From assembly GCF_003672135.1 (NCBI RefSeq), contig NC_039511.1, positions 2,382,464 to 2,446,463 of the forward strand: 64,000 nucleotides of DNA. The letters run 5' to 3'. The stretch is from Ooceraea biroi. Taxonomy: Eukaryota; Arthropoda; Insecta; Hymenoptera; Formicidae. Of this stretch, positions 36,582 to 49,671 are shown piece by piece. Positions within the stretch are counted from its first letter, which is position 1. Each line of letters starts with the position of its first letter. The position numbers and the translations under genes were made by a program. The notes beneath the pieces were generated by a model. The model was not told the origin of the DNA. It saw only the letters and a program-made list of their open reading frames with translations, and made no database searches.

Positions 36582-38805
36582 TTAAACAGTTACGATGCCA
36601 TTCCCTCACTTGACCTACGTCCGTGTGCTTATACATTTGCAACTTGTACAACTATTTCATTCACACGAACGCGACCACGAGTAGCCGGTTGCATTAGGAA
36701 AACGAATCCTCCGCGCCGTTCGCATAGGATAAGAGCGACTTGATTAATATTCCTAATCATCATTTCACTATTCCTCTTTATAATCCCTTCGACGGGACAA
36801 GGATTAAGAGGCGTATAATCCGTTTGGCGCCGGGACGAGACGGCGACGCATCGAGTCCGCTCGTTACTTGCATTAAAACTATAGAAAGCGCGCGCGCGCG
36901 CGACCATCTCGTAATGCCGCCAGAGTACCGTTCCGCACACCGAGAAAACGGGTGCAAGGGGGATTGTGGAATAATTTAGCCGTCGCCGGCTCTGCGAATG
37001 TGTTACGGCTAGATTGTATCGCCCGACGCATCCGCCGACCGCGCCGCACCGCGCTGCGAACAGCGCGTAGTTAATATGCATGCGCGGCTTAATTTACATT
37101 AGCCCGCCGCAACCGGGGTTGCATTATGCGCGCGGAAGCGACACCAGAAGACGAGTAGTGTTGCGACGCGGGATAAGAGGGTGGATACAGGGTGCGCGAG
37201 TCCAGGAGGACTCTCTCGCGCACGACTTGCGCCGCGAGACTGATTTCGCGCGCGCGGCGAGGCTGATTTATGCAGATGCCGGCAGCCGCGAGATACGCGT
37301 AATTAGTACAAAGCTACGTAATTTTCAAGCACGGAAATGTTATATCCCGGCTGTCCGTGCGAGATGCTTAGCGGAAGAGACGCGCTTTGGAGGGGTTACG
37401 TTTCGTTTTACGGGCGTTTCAAACCCGCGTACATCCCCGTGGGTCTTCCGATTAGATTATACTCTCGTGTATTAATGTCCGCGGTGCGGAGCTATCCCGC
37501 TGGAAAGCTATCGGAAAAATTGTTAGCGCGAGTCGCCCATTAAGCCGGGCCTCGCGTTCAGAGATGCATTGTAATTGCGCCAGGAAGAGATACAGAGATA
37601 ACGTAACGCACAGATGAGAGTCTTAATGAACGCAGGTAAACGAGGGTGAACAGGCTCATCGAGAGAACGAGAGAAACAGAGAGAGCGAGGGAGGAAGGGA
37701 GCGAGTACTGCTGCACCTCAAAGGCAAATTAGCGCGCTCAATGTTATCTCTACGAAAAGCAATTAAGCCCGCAGTAATAACGCAACGTCGCGTCCATAAA
37801 GCTGCGCCTCCTGCCGCGGCGTCGTCCGACGAAAATTGAATACTTATTATCGCGCAACCGCGGAAAATCAACCCCAACAAGCTGACGATTGAAGAGTGCC
37901 CGCTCCCGGCGCCCCCGTCATTTCGCGCTTCGCTCGCTCATGCTTTCGCCTTCGGCGAAACCCGCGGAGAGCCTGATGAAAAATGCGCAATTTCGAGCGT
38001 GCGTCGTCGCACAAAGGGCAATTGCGAGGGCGCGTAGACGCGGAAGTCATTATCGGGGTTGGGAACACGGATGAATTAACAGAACGCACCCGTGAGACGG
38101 ATGGCGCCGTTTCGCCAAAGCTCGACGGAACGTTTTCCGATCGTATTATAAAGCGAGCGACACGAATAGCCGGCTTGACACGCGCGTTCGGGGAACCCGT
38201 TCTCGTTAGCGGCGATGTAACTGCACAAAAGAATCGCGCAATTTCTTCGCCGAAGGTAAACGCGCGCTCCCCCGGATGTAACAGCGCCAGCTTCACCAAC
38301 GCGCGCGGCGTTCTCATTCAAACGAACATCCGGCGTAAGAAAATTGTCGCGGAGATCCCGAGAGCTCCGTCGGGAGTGCTCCGTCGAGAGTGCTTTGCGG
38401 GCGTGCTTGCGCTCGCGGCTCGCGGCGCGCAACGCGGGTGCAAAGATTGCAGACAAAGACCACGGACAAAGGGGGTAGAAGAAGAGTGTTCGCGCGGGAC
38501 GCGGCGCCATCGTCAAGATAGTCCGATGCGAGATGGACCGGGTCGTTGCACTGGCCGTTGCGCAACGCTGATTGTACATTACGACGTCGTAAAAAATTCG
38601 CCGCGGTTGATCGTTTTTTATGATAAGATGCGCCCCGGCGCAATCGCGAGCCACTTATCGCGAGATGAATCGCTATCTCGCTCCCGATCCCGCTCGATAT
38701 TCCTTCTCGGGGGTCGCTAATGAACCGGTACGGCCGCTCATTAGACACACCAACGTTTATAATAAACGCCGATTTAATCGACGTTAAGTGCACATGCGGC
38801 CGTGA
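36582..38805. other. CpG-rich non-coding DNA with long chance frames
   Basis: A CG/GC run lies at about 36889-36901. From 37.9 to 38.7 kb the sequence is very CpG-rich, and frames of 245 (plus), 192, 184 and 149 (minus) codons overlap. None has a known domain. A perfect small palindrome, TTTCGCCTTCGGCGAAA, lies near 37.945 kb. Confidence 0.5.
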
Positions 38806-39909
38806 CGCACAGTGGGGAATTTTCGCTGAAACGTGGCTGTAAATCGAGGAATCATCAGATTTGCACAAAACTTGGTAGACTTATGTTTTCGAGGTTGCTG
38901 ATCACGAATCCAATATGTAAATTTGCAAAAACAAAATGGCGGTCTTAATATAGTGTAGCGAACCATGAAATACTCATCAATATCGATATCAATGAATGTT
39001 TGGGGTTGCCGATTACGAATCAGATTCGAGAATGTCTGGAAAAATAATGTTAGACTTAATAATGGTGCAGGGTAGAGTTTATTTTTATAAGTTTAAAAAA
39101 AATAAAAACAAAAAAATACAAAATGTTTTATACAAAAATTTCATGGTACAAATGTCTCTATTTAATGACATCAATAAAAATTTTTTTAAATAATTTTTTA
39201 AAACAATTTTTTCAAAAATTTATGTAAACAATTTATATAAACAATTGTTTTTCAAAATTTTTATTAACTTCATTAAATACGGGCGTTTTTACCATGAAAC
39301 TTTTGTATAAAACATTTTTTGATATTTCGAATACTTTTCGAGATATATCGAGAAAAGTAATAAGGTGGTTGTAATAACCTTATAACAAGAGTAGCAGATA
39401 GTAGCAGCTAATTATTGTGAATTTTAGTTGCTAATAGTATAGACTACAAGATGAAAAAGAAAAGAACCCGGGATCTAGCGGGATCTGCAACTAAAGTCTA
39501 CACGAAGTAAATATTAATTTAGGAAAATATCAACTTTGTCGGACTATCGTTATGTGTCGTAAAACAAACACGACGAGCGTTATTTCAAAAATGTAAATAA
39601 GAAAAATCTTCTACAATCCTCCAGGAAGAGCATCCATTATGCAGAACTTGATTATCACTTTTATTTACAAAGTTATTAACACTCAAAGTTCAATGAAAAT
39701 ATTCACGCAATGCGTGAGAAACGTGTGTCGCCCATAAAGGCCTACTTTCAACTGACATACCTGCTCGACTTAAAATAGTAGGGGACTAAGGGCAACGGGA
39801 TTCTATCCAGGGAACAGTCCTTTATCGATTCTCAAGGACAATAGACCCTAACTCGAAACTTCATTTTTCGATTTTTGACCAGCTTTTTGACAAAATTCCC
39901 CACTGTGCG
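38806..39909. mobile_element. 1.1-kb DNA element with 18-bp perfect inverted ends
   Basis: CGCACAGTGGGGAATTTT at 38806-38823 is repeated inverted at 39892-39909, and similarity continues imperfectly to about 40 bp. The interior is AT-rich and non-coding. A direct repeat of a GGTTGCTGATCACGAATC-type motif occurs near 38890 and 39003. A pair of 30-bp inverted segments (39119-39148 and 39291-39321) could form a hairpin. No clear target duplication is seen, so the superfamily is open; the CAGTG-type end is compatible with hAT. The longest internal frame is about 65 codons. Confidence 0.7.
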
Positions 39910-41315
39910 ACGGTGCGGCACACACCGTGTCTTTCAGTGTGAATTAAGCAGTCGTGACTTTTTTTCCCGTAACGGATGCACAAAATGCGGCGTTTGCAGT
40001 CGGCCGGCAATAAATTTAGAATGGGGGTCCTTTTCGAAATGGGCTCGTTTCAATTAGAAGTCGCGTGATTAAGGATTACGATCAAAAAAATTTGCTGCTA
40101 TCTGATAAAGCGAAATTCGTATCGCAATCGAGACTGTTAGATTTTTATCTCGCTGGACTGAAACGCCGAATAAAAGGCGGATCGCGACGAACAAAAATTC
40201 GCCGAAGATGCGAGTACACTGTGAACTGTAAGTATCTCGTTAAAACAGTCGATAAAAGCTAGATTAAAACTTTTATCTCGCAAGACAAGGGATGGGCATC
40301 CGAGATATCGCGCGGAGTTAAGATCGACCATTATACAGACATAAGTATAATTGCATCTCGAAATGCAATCGCGCTCGCTATCGCTACGGGAGATCGGCAA
40401 TATTCTTTTTCTAAGCTAAGTATAACGCTCAAGTGGTCACACGTACCTCTCCCCCTCCCTCTTCTAGCCGAGTCCATCCCCGTAATTATAAATCCAGTTA
40501 TACTTCATTTACATTTTTCTCATTTACTTTCCCTCGCGATAAAATCGCTCCCGCGAATAGCAAACTCGTGGAAATCTCCGATTTATTTCTGTAATAACGC
40601 CGATTCCAGCATTACGATTTTATCTTGAACTTTAATAAAGTAGAGACTGATTTAAAGTTGGTCTGATAAATCATCATACGTCTACGATACGGCTTTCTAA
40701 CTTTAGGTAAAAGTTTGCAGCGTGGCAACGTAAATCTTAATTAATACAGCGGAACACGCCGTAAGAATTGTCGGATACAAAAAGGAAGGAGAGCGCGATC
40801 ATTTTCCTCCTTACCACCACCGTAGTACGTGTCTCAATCTCACGTACGCTCCATAGAATTAGGGCCGATAAGCTTCGCGAGTTGATTAATTCGTCCGGTG
40901 CGGGCTAATCTGGCGCGATTAGGATATCAGTCGGAGCGATTCGAGCAGTCGCGGCCAGGAACTACGGTCGTGCGCAAGGACGAGCGGCGTACTTCCTGAT
41001 AAAATGCTAATTCACTTGGTCGATCAAGGGGGTGCCGCGCCGGAGACCCAAAGCGAAGCAAAAGCGGAGCAGAAGCGGCGAGAAGAGCCGTCGGTGGATC
41101 GATAATACCAGCACCAAATCGCGGAAACCGGGTCAGATCCTTGTCAGTATCGATCCGCTCGAGTCTCTCGTCGGCGCGCGGGATCTTATCGCGCGAGGCC
41201 ATTGCTGAGAGAAGCGGCGAAGAAGACGTTTAACGAGGCGCGTGCGTGTATTCCGCGCCTTTTTATCCGGATACGTCGTTATGCTTCACGATACGCCACC
41301 CTGGCCCCGATAATC
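39910..41315. other. Non-coding DNA, no feature seen
   Basis: Mixed composition with short frames only (up to 91 codons on the minus strand near 41.0 kb). There is no repeat, RNA gene or promoter that I can support. Confidence 0.55.
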
Positions 41316-41317
41316 TA

Positions 41318-42603
41318 TTGGGTTGGCCAAAAAGTAATTGCGTTTTTTTCCAATAGATGAACATACATGTCTTGAAATGTAACTAACTTCATTCTAAACC
41401 GCAAATTCATTATGTAGGTTAACAACTCACAGTTCAAGCTTGTTTTACAAAAAGAAAGTACACGATTTCGTTAACAATTGTTTCTTTGCCGTCCATTTCA
41501 AAATGGAAAATCAAAAAGAACATTTCGTCATATTTTGTTTTATTACTTCTGAAAAGGGAAAAACGCTGTGCAAGCTCATAAAAAGTTATGTCATGTATAT
41601 GGCGAAGATGCTTTAAAACTGCGGCAGTGTCAAAATTGGTTTACTAAATTTCGATCTGCAGATTTTAATGTGAAAGATGCACCACGCTCAGGAAGGCCAA
41701 TCGAAATTGACGATGACAAAATAAAGGCAGTGATCGATTCCAATCGGCGTTTAACGACACGAGAGATTGCTGAGAATCTTAACATATCGAAATCGAGTGT
41801 TGAAAACCATTTAAAACGACTTGGATACATTAGCAAGCTCGATATTTGGGTACCACATGAGCTCAAAGAAATTCATCTCACTAAGCGTATTGACACCTGC
41901 GATTCTCTTTTGAAACGTGAGGAAAATGATCGATTTTTGAAACGTATGATAACAGGCGACGAAAAATGGATCGTCTACAACAACGTCAAACGAAAAAGAT
42001 CGTGGAGCAAGCGTGATGAACCTGCTCAAAGCACTTTAAAAGCAGATATTCACCAAAGAAAGATTATGCTGTCAGTCTGGTGGGACTGTGTATTTTGAGC
42101 TGCTTGCAAGGAATCAAACCATTAATTCAGACGTATACTGTCGTCAACTGGATAAATTAAATGATGCCATCAAACAGAAACGTCGAGAATTGGTGAATCG
42201 CAAAGGTGTTGTGTTTCACCATGATAACGCTAGACCACGTACAAGTTTGGTCACTCGTGAAAAATTGTTGCAGCTTGGATGGGATGTGTTACCATGATGT
42301 TACCACATCCACCATATTCGCCAGACCTGGCACCATCAGATTACCATTTGTTTCGTTCTTTGCAAAACGCCTTGAATGGTAAAACCTTTACTGCTGATGA
42401 GGATATCAAATCGTTGTTGGAATTGTTTTTTGCTGAAAAAGATAAGAACTTTTTTGAGCGCGGAATCATGAAGTTGCCTGAAAAATGGCAAAAGATAATC
42501 AAACAAAATGGACAATATATTGTTTAATAAAGTTTTTGTTTCCCATGAAAAATTCGCCTTTTATTTATATAAAAAAAAACGCAATTACTTTTTGGACAAC
42601 CCA
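41318..42603 (+). mobile_element. mariner element (mellifera-like), about 1286 bp, decayed
   Basis: The left end TTGGGTTGGCCAAAAAGTAA and the inverted right end differ by a few bases, and the last base on the right seems lost. TA flanks the element. The ends are close to, but distinct from, those of the 10.3-kb copy. One transposase pseudogene lies inside. It is the most damaged of the four mariners. Confidence 0.95.
41503..42527 (+). pseudogene. mariner transposase pseudogene (DD34D)
   Basis: The ATG at 41503 is intact and followed by MENQKEHF, the usual start of mellifera-type proteins. A frameshift follows within about 25 codons, and the restored frame has a TGA just before KGKNAVQAHKK. 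From 41568 the frame is open through the helix-turn-helix, SGRP, WVPHEL and TGDEKW motifs. About ten bases are missing after VWWD near 42085. An 11-bp imperfect duplication at 42295-42305 shifts the frame again just before the third catalytic motif SPDLAPSD. The second catalytic motif reads HHDNARPR, with the usual final histidine changed. The stop TAA at 42525-42527 overlaps AATAAA. Compared with the 10.3-kb gene this copy has different lesions, so the two decayed independently. Confidence 0.93.
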
Positions 42604-42605
42604 TA

Positions 42606-45600
42606 TATCATGATGACGACGGGAGCGATTAATGTCGTGTGGCTGAAACACAAGTAGCTCGCATACCTAGTAGACACACGAGTAGGCACACTTGCTCGAT
42701 AAACCGATCTCGCGACGTTGTATTAGAATTCCAGCAAATGTTGCAACGTTAATCTCCCGCGAGATGCATTCTCAGATAAAGCAGCGCTAGTCTCGAAGAA
42801 GTTGTCAGATTCTTTAAAAGCTCCGATTAAAATCGTTCTGGAATTTCATCGTTTAGGTTTGTTTCATTCTTTTCATTCCATATCAAGTCTATTTGCAATC
42901 GGAATTTTGCTGTGAATAGAATGTTTTATTCTTTTATTAGGCATTACGAAAATATAAAATCTATATTTGCGGCCTTCCAATCTTCGTCACGTCGCGTCGG
43001 GCCGATAGTTTCAGAGCTGCTCCTGGATCAGATTGGATTGGATCGGAGAACTGCTGCTTATTGGCGTGTGATTACGCAGTACGAACGCACAAACACGCAC
43101 ACGAGGGTATCGCAGTGCGTAGTATGAATCCAGTCGAGCCCACGCACTAGACGACAAAAAACATCTTCGTTCGGTACCGCCGCCCGTGATGTGGGACTAA
43201 ATGAAGACTTTAATGTAGCTCTCATGATTAATGTCATTCCGTTCCACTAGCATAAATTGCGCCGCCTTTATCCACAATGGACTATCCCGAGAGACCCTCT
43301 CAGATCCCATCGATCTCTCGTGTTTCACGAATAACGCCGTATCTTATTTACTGTCCCATCCCTATAGTTTACATAATAAGTCTGTACTCTAAAGCTACGT
43401 TTATCGTCGCCGTAAAATTCTCGTACCGTTCGGAAGAATGCAATAAAGGAGAGATAAAGCAGTAACGGAACGCCTTCTCTTTTCTTCTCCTTTTCTTTTT
43501 TTTATTAAAAAGCCGACGTACAGAATGATTTATTCATCGCGTGGATACGATCGAGAACGTCGAGCAATCTCCTCAGGAACGTCGGCCGGGCGAGCCGCGC
43601 GAGTTTCTCTCGTCAGGGAATTCTGCGGCGGGAGAATCTCGCGCGGCGCGGCGGAAAACGTCGGGATGGAAATAACGTCGGCGAGCCGAAAGAGAGCTCC
43701 TCGTCCGGTGGACCAAGCTGCAAGCGTGCGAGAGCATCGCTCCAGAGTGAATCCTGCCTCCTGTGTTGTGCCAGCCGTTTAAAAATAATCATACATTCCC
43801 TCTCTGAAGTGTCAAGAGCGCGACGCTCCATTGATAACATAACGCAGTATTTATGAGCCGCTCGCAGCGGAATTTACATCTTGAGATCATCAGGCACAAT
43901 ATTTAAAACGGCTCCCGGGTAAAAGAAATTATTATACTTTATCATGAATGCAACAATTCGTCTATGAGACAAAGTATTCGTACATATTAATTCTCTATGC
44001 ATGAGATATTAATGTTTAGAGAGAAAAATTATTTTTATCATTGTAAGAACCGCGAATATACCCAGCTTGCTTAATTATGTATCTTCTTGCATTCGTATCT
44101 CATTTTGAGCAATACTATCCTGAGCTATCCTGGATCTTTCTTGTCGGATTTTCTGGAGCAATGTAGCCTCGCATTCGTAAGTAGCTCCGTGCAGCTGACA
44201 TCGCCGAGGAGGTAGGCCTTGTAATAACGCCCGGTGGCGTTTGCACTTCGTGACACGCACGACGACGAAGAGTTCAAAGAGAAAGATGAAGATGTAACGC
44301 GGCCGGAAGAAACGGTCGGTATATTAAAACCGACGAAGCGATACGGTGATAGGTGAGATACGTCTTTTGATACGCGCAGAGATCTTTCTCTCCTTTGCCG
44401 TCATTCCTTTGGCTTCTCTAATCATCATGAGGCGACCCGAGGAATCACTAGTCTTTTTTCACAAATACCTCTGATGCACCGCGTATCTCGTTAATCCGCT
44501 GTATTTTTCTCCGCGTTTTCCTGGGAATCGTAGATGCAGCCTTTCTCGGAGCCTTCCCCATCGAATTTATAATCAATGACGCGGATCCATTCTTCCACGA
44601 GCGTAGATCCCAATGATCCAATTTTCCCCTCCGTTGCACACGCACCGCTGCGTTGCATCTTTCTTCCGAACGTCGCTGCGTGACCGGCAAAGTGAAAACC
44701 TACCAGTCTTAAGCCGAGACACACTTGTCGAACGAAATTCCACATTCCGTAGGTACATTTGAAACTTACGAGAGGCCAACGATCTCGAAACAGGATCGCA
44801 GCAGGAATTACAGAGCAGCTTCGAGCCCGGCATCGTGAAGTCAAAGAAATCGTCAAAGGAAACGTGCCAGGCGACACCGAAGAACGAAGGTTCCTAAATT
44901 CCCATCGTAATCGAACCTTTTCCAGCGCGACGTAGATTTAAGCGTAGAATTTCTTGGGTTTCGTTTCGAGTCAGGACAAACCTGAGGGATCCCTCGGAGG
45001 AGGACGGGGAGGGCAAGATCGAGAGGCAAGGTGCGGCGACCTATCGCAGCCTGCTGCCAGGCCGGTCACACGCCGGTGAGTATCGGCAGCAATCGCAACG
45101 AGTGAGTGACTCATCCGTTCGGTAACTACTCTCCGCTCTCTTCGCGAAGCCGGCGAGGTGGAGGCCACCCCCTTCGTTCCGTTCATTCCACTCGGTTCCA
45201 CTCGGCTCGCCGCCACGCTCTCTCTATCATTCAGCATTCCCCGCGACTCGGACCGTCTTTCTCAACTCCTATCCGGCCGCCCCCTCCTGCCCCGTTCGTA
45301 TTCTTATGAATAGAAAAGCGGCGCGATTTATCTCGCATTTCGTGGAACGCAATATGTGACGTGAGTTTTCGTTTCACCCAGCATCTCGTTAAATCGTTAT
45401 TGCTGCATGGGAACTGATCTCTCATCGCGAGGGACCTCAGACGCGAACCCGCGTGCCCCGCGTTCACCCCACGAGGGAGGAACTTTGTTTCTCTGCAGTT
45501 TATTGATCCGCGGACCGGGGGTACGTGTGTACGCGCGTCCGCCGGGTCGAGCAGAACGAAGCGAGGTTTTATCCTCGACCTCGCGCGACCTAGGCGCGCT

Positions 45601-48600
45601 TTGTAATCGGAGAGAATCGGCCGTTACGACCGCGCGCCGATGTCGGGATGCGGTCCAGTTTCCAGCGGTAATTAGTTAATTACCACTGCAATTGCGGATC
45701 AACAAGGAATTGGACGCTCCCGCGTTTGATTCTCGTAGTTGTGTGCCGCGCTGAAGCGGGGTTTGCGGATTTGCGCGCGGTCGAGATTTTCCATTAGCAC
45801 GCGCATCAAGAATTTAACGTAATAAAAAGAGACGTCTGAGTTACAAAGAGCTTCCGAGCGCGTTCATCTATCTTGAATGAAAATGTTCCCGGTGCGTCCG
45901 CGAATATTCCAAAATTAAAGGTACGATTATAATTCTCTGAATACTTTAGCAGCTGTTGAATCTGAATGTTTGTTATAATCAGCGTGAAGCTCTGCAACAC
46001 GAGATTCGAGATAAACACGTTCATATTAATTACCATCGAACGAGAGCGTGCGAATCGCAGCGAGTATATACAATTTCGCCGATAATACGATAATTATTAT
46101 GACGGGGTGTGGGGTATCCGCGCAAAACGCGGTAAATAAATCGGCTTCTGCTGGGGTAGTTTTTATTAGTTTTGCTGCATGTACTTTGCGCGCATTGTCG
46201 GCAAAATCTATTGACATGTAAAACCGTTTGATACGGAGCGGCGGAACGTTATTACGCCCGCAATTAAATTTGCACAGAGAAGCTCCCTGATGCAATTAAG
46301 TAATCGGATTACCTTCCGTGCGCGCTTACTTTGCCAGCAAATAATGCACGCGGCGGATTGTAGTACGACACGATACGCGAGCGTGCAGATAAGATAATTA
46401 TTCGTACGAGACTGAATGCCTCGGAAAGCCGTCGCCGTTTCAAGCGGCAGTGCGCCATTCATCTCTCTTTTCGAGATCTACTTCTCGGCCGGAGAAGTCG
46501 AATGGAGAAGTTGTTTCCACCGAAATGCCTATTTAATGAAGAATTACAAGTAAATGCAGATTGAAATGTCTGAAATCAACCGGAAGACTATAAAGAGTCA
46601 ATCAGTAAAGAGCGTAAAGATTATTCCTATTATTATTGATATTCGAGCGAGTGCACAAGTGAGATTAACATGTTCTCTGTTAGCGATTTTATTCGAAACT
46701 TTGAAGATCGTTACGTCAAGTAGACCGCAGCTCGCGTTATCGCGTTCTACAAATTACTCCTGCAAACTATCTACTATCACGACATTCTTACATCTAGGTA
46801 GGACTTTGGGACTCTGCTTCCCGCTTAAGCCGTTTGGGTCTTACGTATAAGTCGTCTGATTAAGGGAAGTGCAATTTCGGCACGTGGCTGCATCGCACGA
46901 ACCTCGAGTCAAAGTTTCGCCTGCGAGTTCGCCGAGGAGGAATCAGGATTTGGGTGCCGGATTTAGAGGAAGTTTCCGCGAACAAGCCCGAGAAGCACAG
47001 CGAGAATAAACGGCGATCGTCGTTAAAAGGGCCCGTCGACGATTTCCATTATGACTTTTCCGGGAACGCCGATACAGGCACAGGTGCTCGCACGTTTGGC
47101 GTCAACGAAAACAAATTGTGATTAACAATGCGGTCGTAAGAGGCCGAAGGGCCGCCGAAGACGCGCCTCCGCCTCTTCCTCCCTACGGCATCGTTCGCTT
47201 TCTCTCTGTCCTTCTCTCTCTTTCTCTCTTCTGCATCTATTCCGGGTCTACTAGGAAAAGCGCCTGTCTCCCGCAGCCGCGAGGATGTATAAATACTTGA
47301 GAGAGCGACTTCTCTCGCACTCGCCTCTCTTTCTCTCAGCGCCCTTTTTTCTCACCGTTCTCGAGTCCCCTCCTTGTCACAGTACCACCCGGTGGCGCAA
47401 AAAATCATGCTCAACCTCGCGCGTATAATAAACCATCCGGTTTAAAAGCAGCGCCGCGCGCGTGCACTCGCTTGCGCTTCCAATTCGTGCATCAATACCG
47501 GGGATTATATACAAACACGTTATTTATGTTAAAATAAGGAGCAAACTCAAACTTGCTAATATCGATCAATCAAATTAATAATTATAATTTTACATTTTAT
47601 ACAACCGACTTGATTATTTATCAACGAGTCGTCTTCGTTCTCGTAAAGCTATTTTTCCAAATCAGCTCTAGAGACCAAAGCAGATGATTAGCAAATGACC
47701 CGCGTCATCGACCGAGGACCAAGAGCGGTATTTCCGCGTCACCCGTTACGCGTTACGCCTCCGACGCGCGCCGCTAATTGCCAATACGAAAACGCAGACC
47801 GCGGAACGCAGGAGAGAGAAACGGGCAGAAAGGGAGAACCGAAAATCGTCGTTTACTCGGAAGTCGCGCTCCGTTTTCTGGCACAGTTCGCCGGTGAGTC
47901 AGATCGCCGCTTTCCGAATCGCAATGCGCGCAGTGCAACAACAAACCGGGCGGCCCGATTAACCGAAAGCCGCGTGAAACGATTAGTCTCGATCCATTCG
48001 TAATGCAGCCGCTATTCGCGTGCTACTGCATTTCGAGAACCACCGTTTTAACCCACTAACGCCGATCCGGGTGTTCTGCATGCATGAACGTTTGCTGCGC
48101 GTGACGTGAAACGGACAGTAAATAGGATAATAGCAGCGAGAATAGTAATACCGATGAGAGCGCTCTATGTGTGAACCTATTAGCACATATTGATAAATAA
48201 ACAAGTAAAGATATCAGTTTAGGATCGTTCAAACTATTACTACTAAAACGGATGCCAACGCTAGTGGCTTAAAATCTTAAATAATGGATCGGAATGTACG
48301 TGTCGCATAAAAATAATCAATATCACTCACGAGCATTAAATCCTTGATGAACAGATGAAATGACTTGTAGGAGAATATCAGCAATGCAATCACTCACCTG
48401 AAAAATAAAGAAACACATAGAGATAAGTATTGCAATTGATAAAAAGCATGCATAATTATATCAGCAATATTTAAGTATTTAGTATAAAAAAATTAGAAAA
48501 TGTGGTCTATGAAATTCTAGATTACACGATGAAATATCTCTGACATTAATCTTGCAAAACAGCCAAATGTCGCGCAATGATTCAAGAACATCAAAAGCGA

Positions 48601-49523
48601 GCTGCCGTGATCGCGGATGCAAATGAGTTAAGCGCCGAACGAATTTGACAGAATACGAAATATCTCACGCGCGACTATCCCCGCACTCGCGAGGCTCGTA
48701 TACGAGGAAGAGCCTTGTCAGTCGGAGAATGCATTGACCTTCCGAACGCGTGCAGAATCGACGTGAGGCAATTTCGTAAGAAGCAAAGGTGAAAGAGTGG
48801 ACCCGTCGAAGGTCTGAACGGCCCACACACGATGGACGGACGGGCTGCGCCATAATGTGGTTCAATTAGTGTTAACTGGACCCGCAATGATTTAAGCAAA
48901 GACCGCAGCAAACTCCGCTCGTTTCTCGCCGGATACGCCACGTTAATTCACGCCAGGGATTCGCCCGCTTATTACGGCAAATTAGCTGCCGAAAGGCAGC
49001 TATGATTCTCGACAAATTACGCCGTGTGCTTCAGGAAAGACCAAATGATAAAAAAGCACACGTAATGCGCGTCGAAAAATCCAATTAAATTAATAGACTT
49101 AATATCTCTCGACGCAAAGCATTAAACATAATGAAGGTAACATTGCTCTTGTCGACAACAAGAATGCATACCACGAAGGATCTGTATATTTTTATGCCAA
49201 AAGACTTGAAGATTCGAAGGAAAATAAAATAGAGGCACGACAAATGCATTGTTTTAATAAAAAATAATAAAAAGCAATATGAAATGCTGAGACGCATTTC
49301 CATATTTCTCGACGTAGGTTCCATCATATTCCATTATATCGCTTCGAAACTGCAACGATGACACGGACACGTGCCGCGAGACGGGTGTAACTGCAGAATG
49401 CGAATGCACGCACCTGCTCGGAGCAAGCTCCGAATAAGCGTACGGAGATGCACTTGCATATTAACGTATGCACTCTCGTAATGGGAGATCTCGACGTGAT
49501 CTGGTGGTAATACGACGCTTATC
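42606..49523. other. Long non-coding stretch, some promoter-like motifs
   Basis: No gene is certain in nearly 7 kb. On the minus strand at 44260-44075 a short frame has a coding-like look (see findings). Frames of 80-128 codons at 44.45-44.88 kb are anonymous. CpG-rich blocks lie at 43.5-43.8, 45.0-45.8 and 46.9-47.5 kb. A TATAAATA lies at 47288-47295, followed by CT-rich sequence. AT-rich pockets at 47.5-47.65 and 48.4-48.55 kb hold nothing visible. Confidence 0.5.
47385..47398 (+). promoter_or_regulatory. CTCF-like motif
   Basis: CCACCCGGTGGCGC matches the conserved animal CTCF core (CCASYAGRKGGCRS) at 13 of 14 positions. It lies about 90 bp downstream of a TATAAATA box. CTCF is present in most insects and binds insulators and domain borders. 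A match of this length is expected by chance now and then in CpG-rich DNA. Confidence 0.3.
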
Positions 49524-49671
49524 TACAGGGTGTCCCATGGGAAGTTGCTGAAAGTAAACGATTGGTCCTCCCCTCCACGACTTCAGAAAGGGTCTTACGG
49601 TTAACGGTCGTTCATCTGAGTGTCCGCAGTTTTATTCTGGTTGTGGTAGATGCAAGTCCGTGCGCGTCAAA

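Noticed and set aside
37180..37200. Isolated ATACAGGGTG resembling a Tc1/mariner terminus
   Set aside because: No inverted partner was found within several kilobases and the following bases do not match the other CAGGGTG ends.
37935..37965. Perfect small palindrome TTTCGCCTTCGGCGAAA
   Set aside because: It is a seven-base stem in CpG-rich DNA without a T-run or other context, and is likely chance. Terminator logic does not apply in an animal genome.
38076..38654. 192-codon minus-strand frame opposite the 245-codon frame
   Set aside because: It is mutual shadowing in CpG-rich DNA. No domain or initiator context was seen, and the codon at its start may not be ATG.
44491..44877. 128-codon minus-strand frame
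   Set aside because: There is no recognisable domain, it overlaps another open frame, and there is no splice or promoter support.
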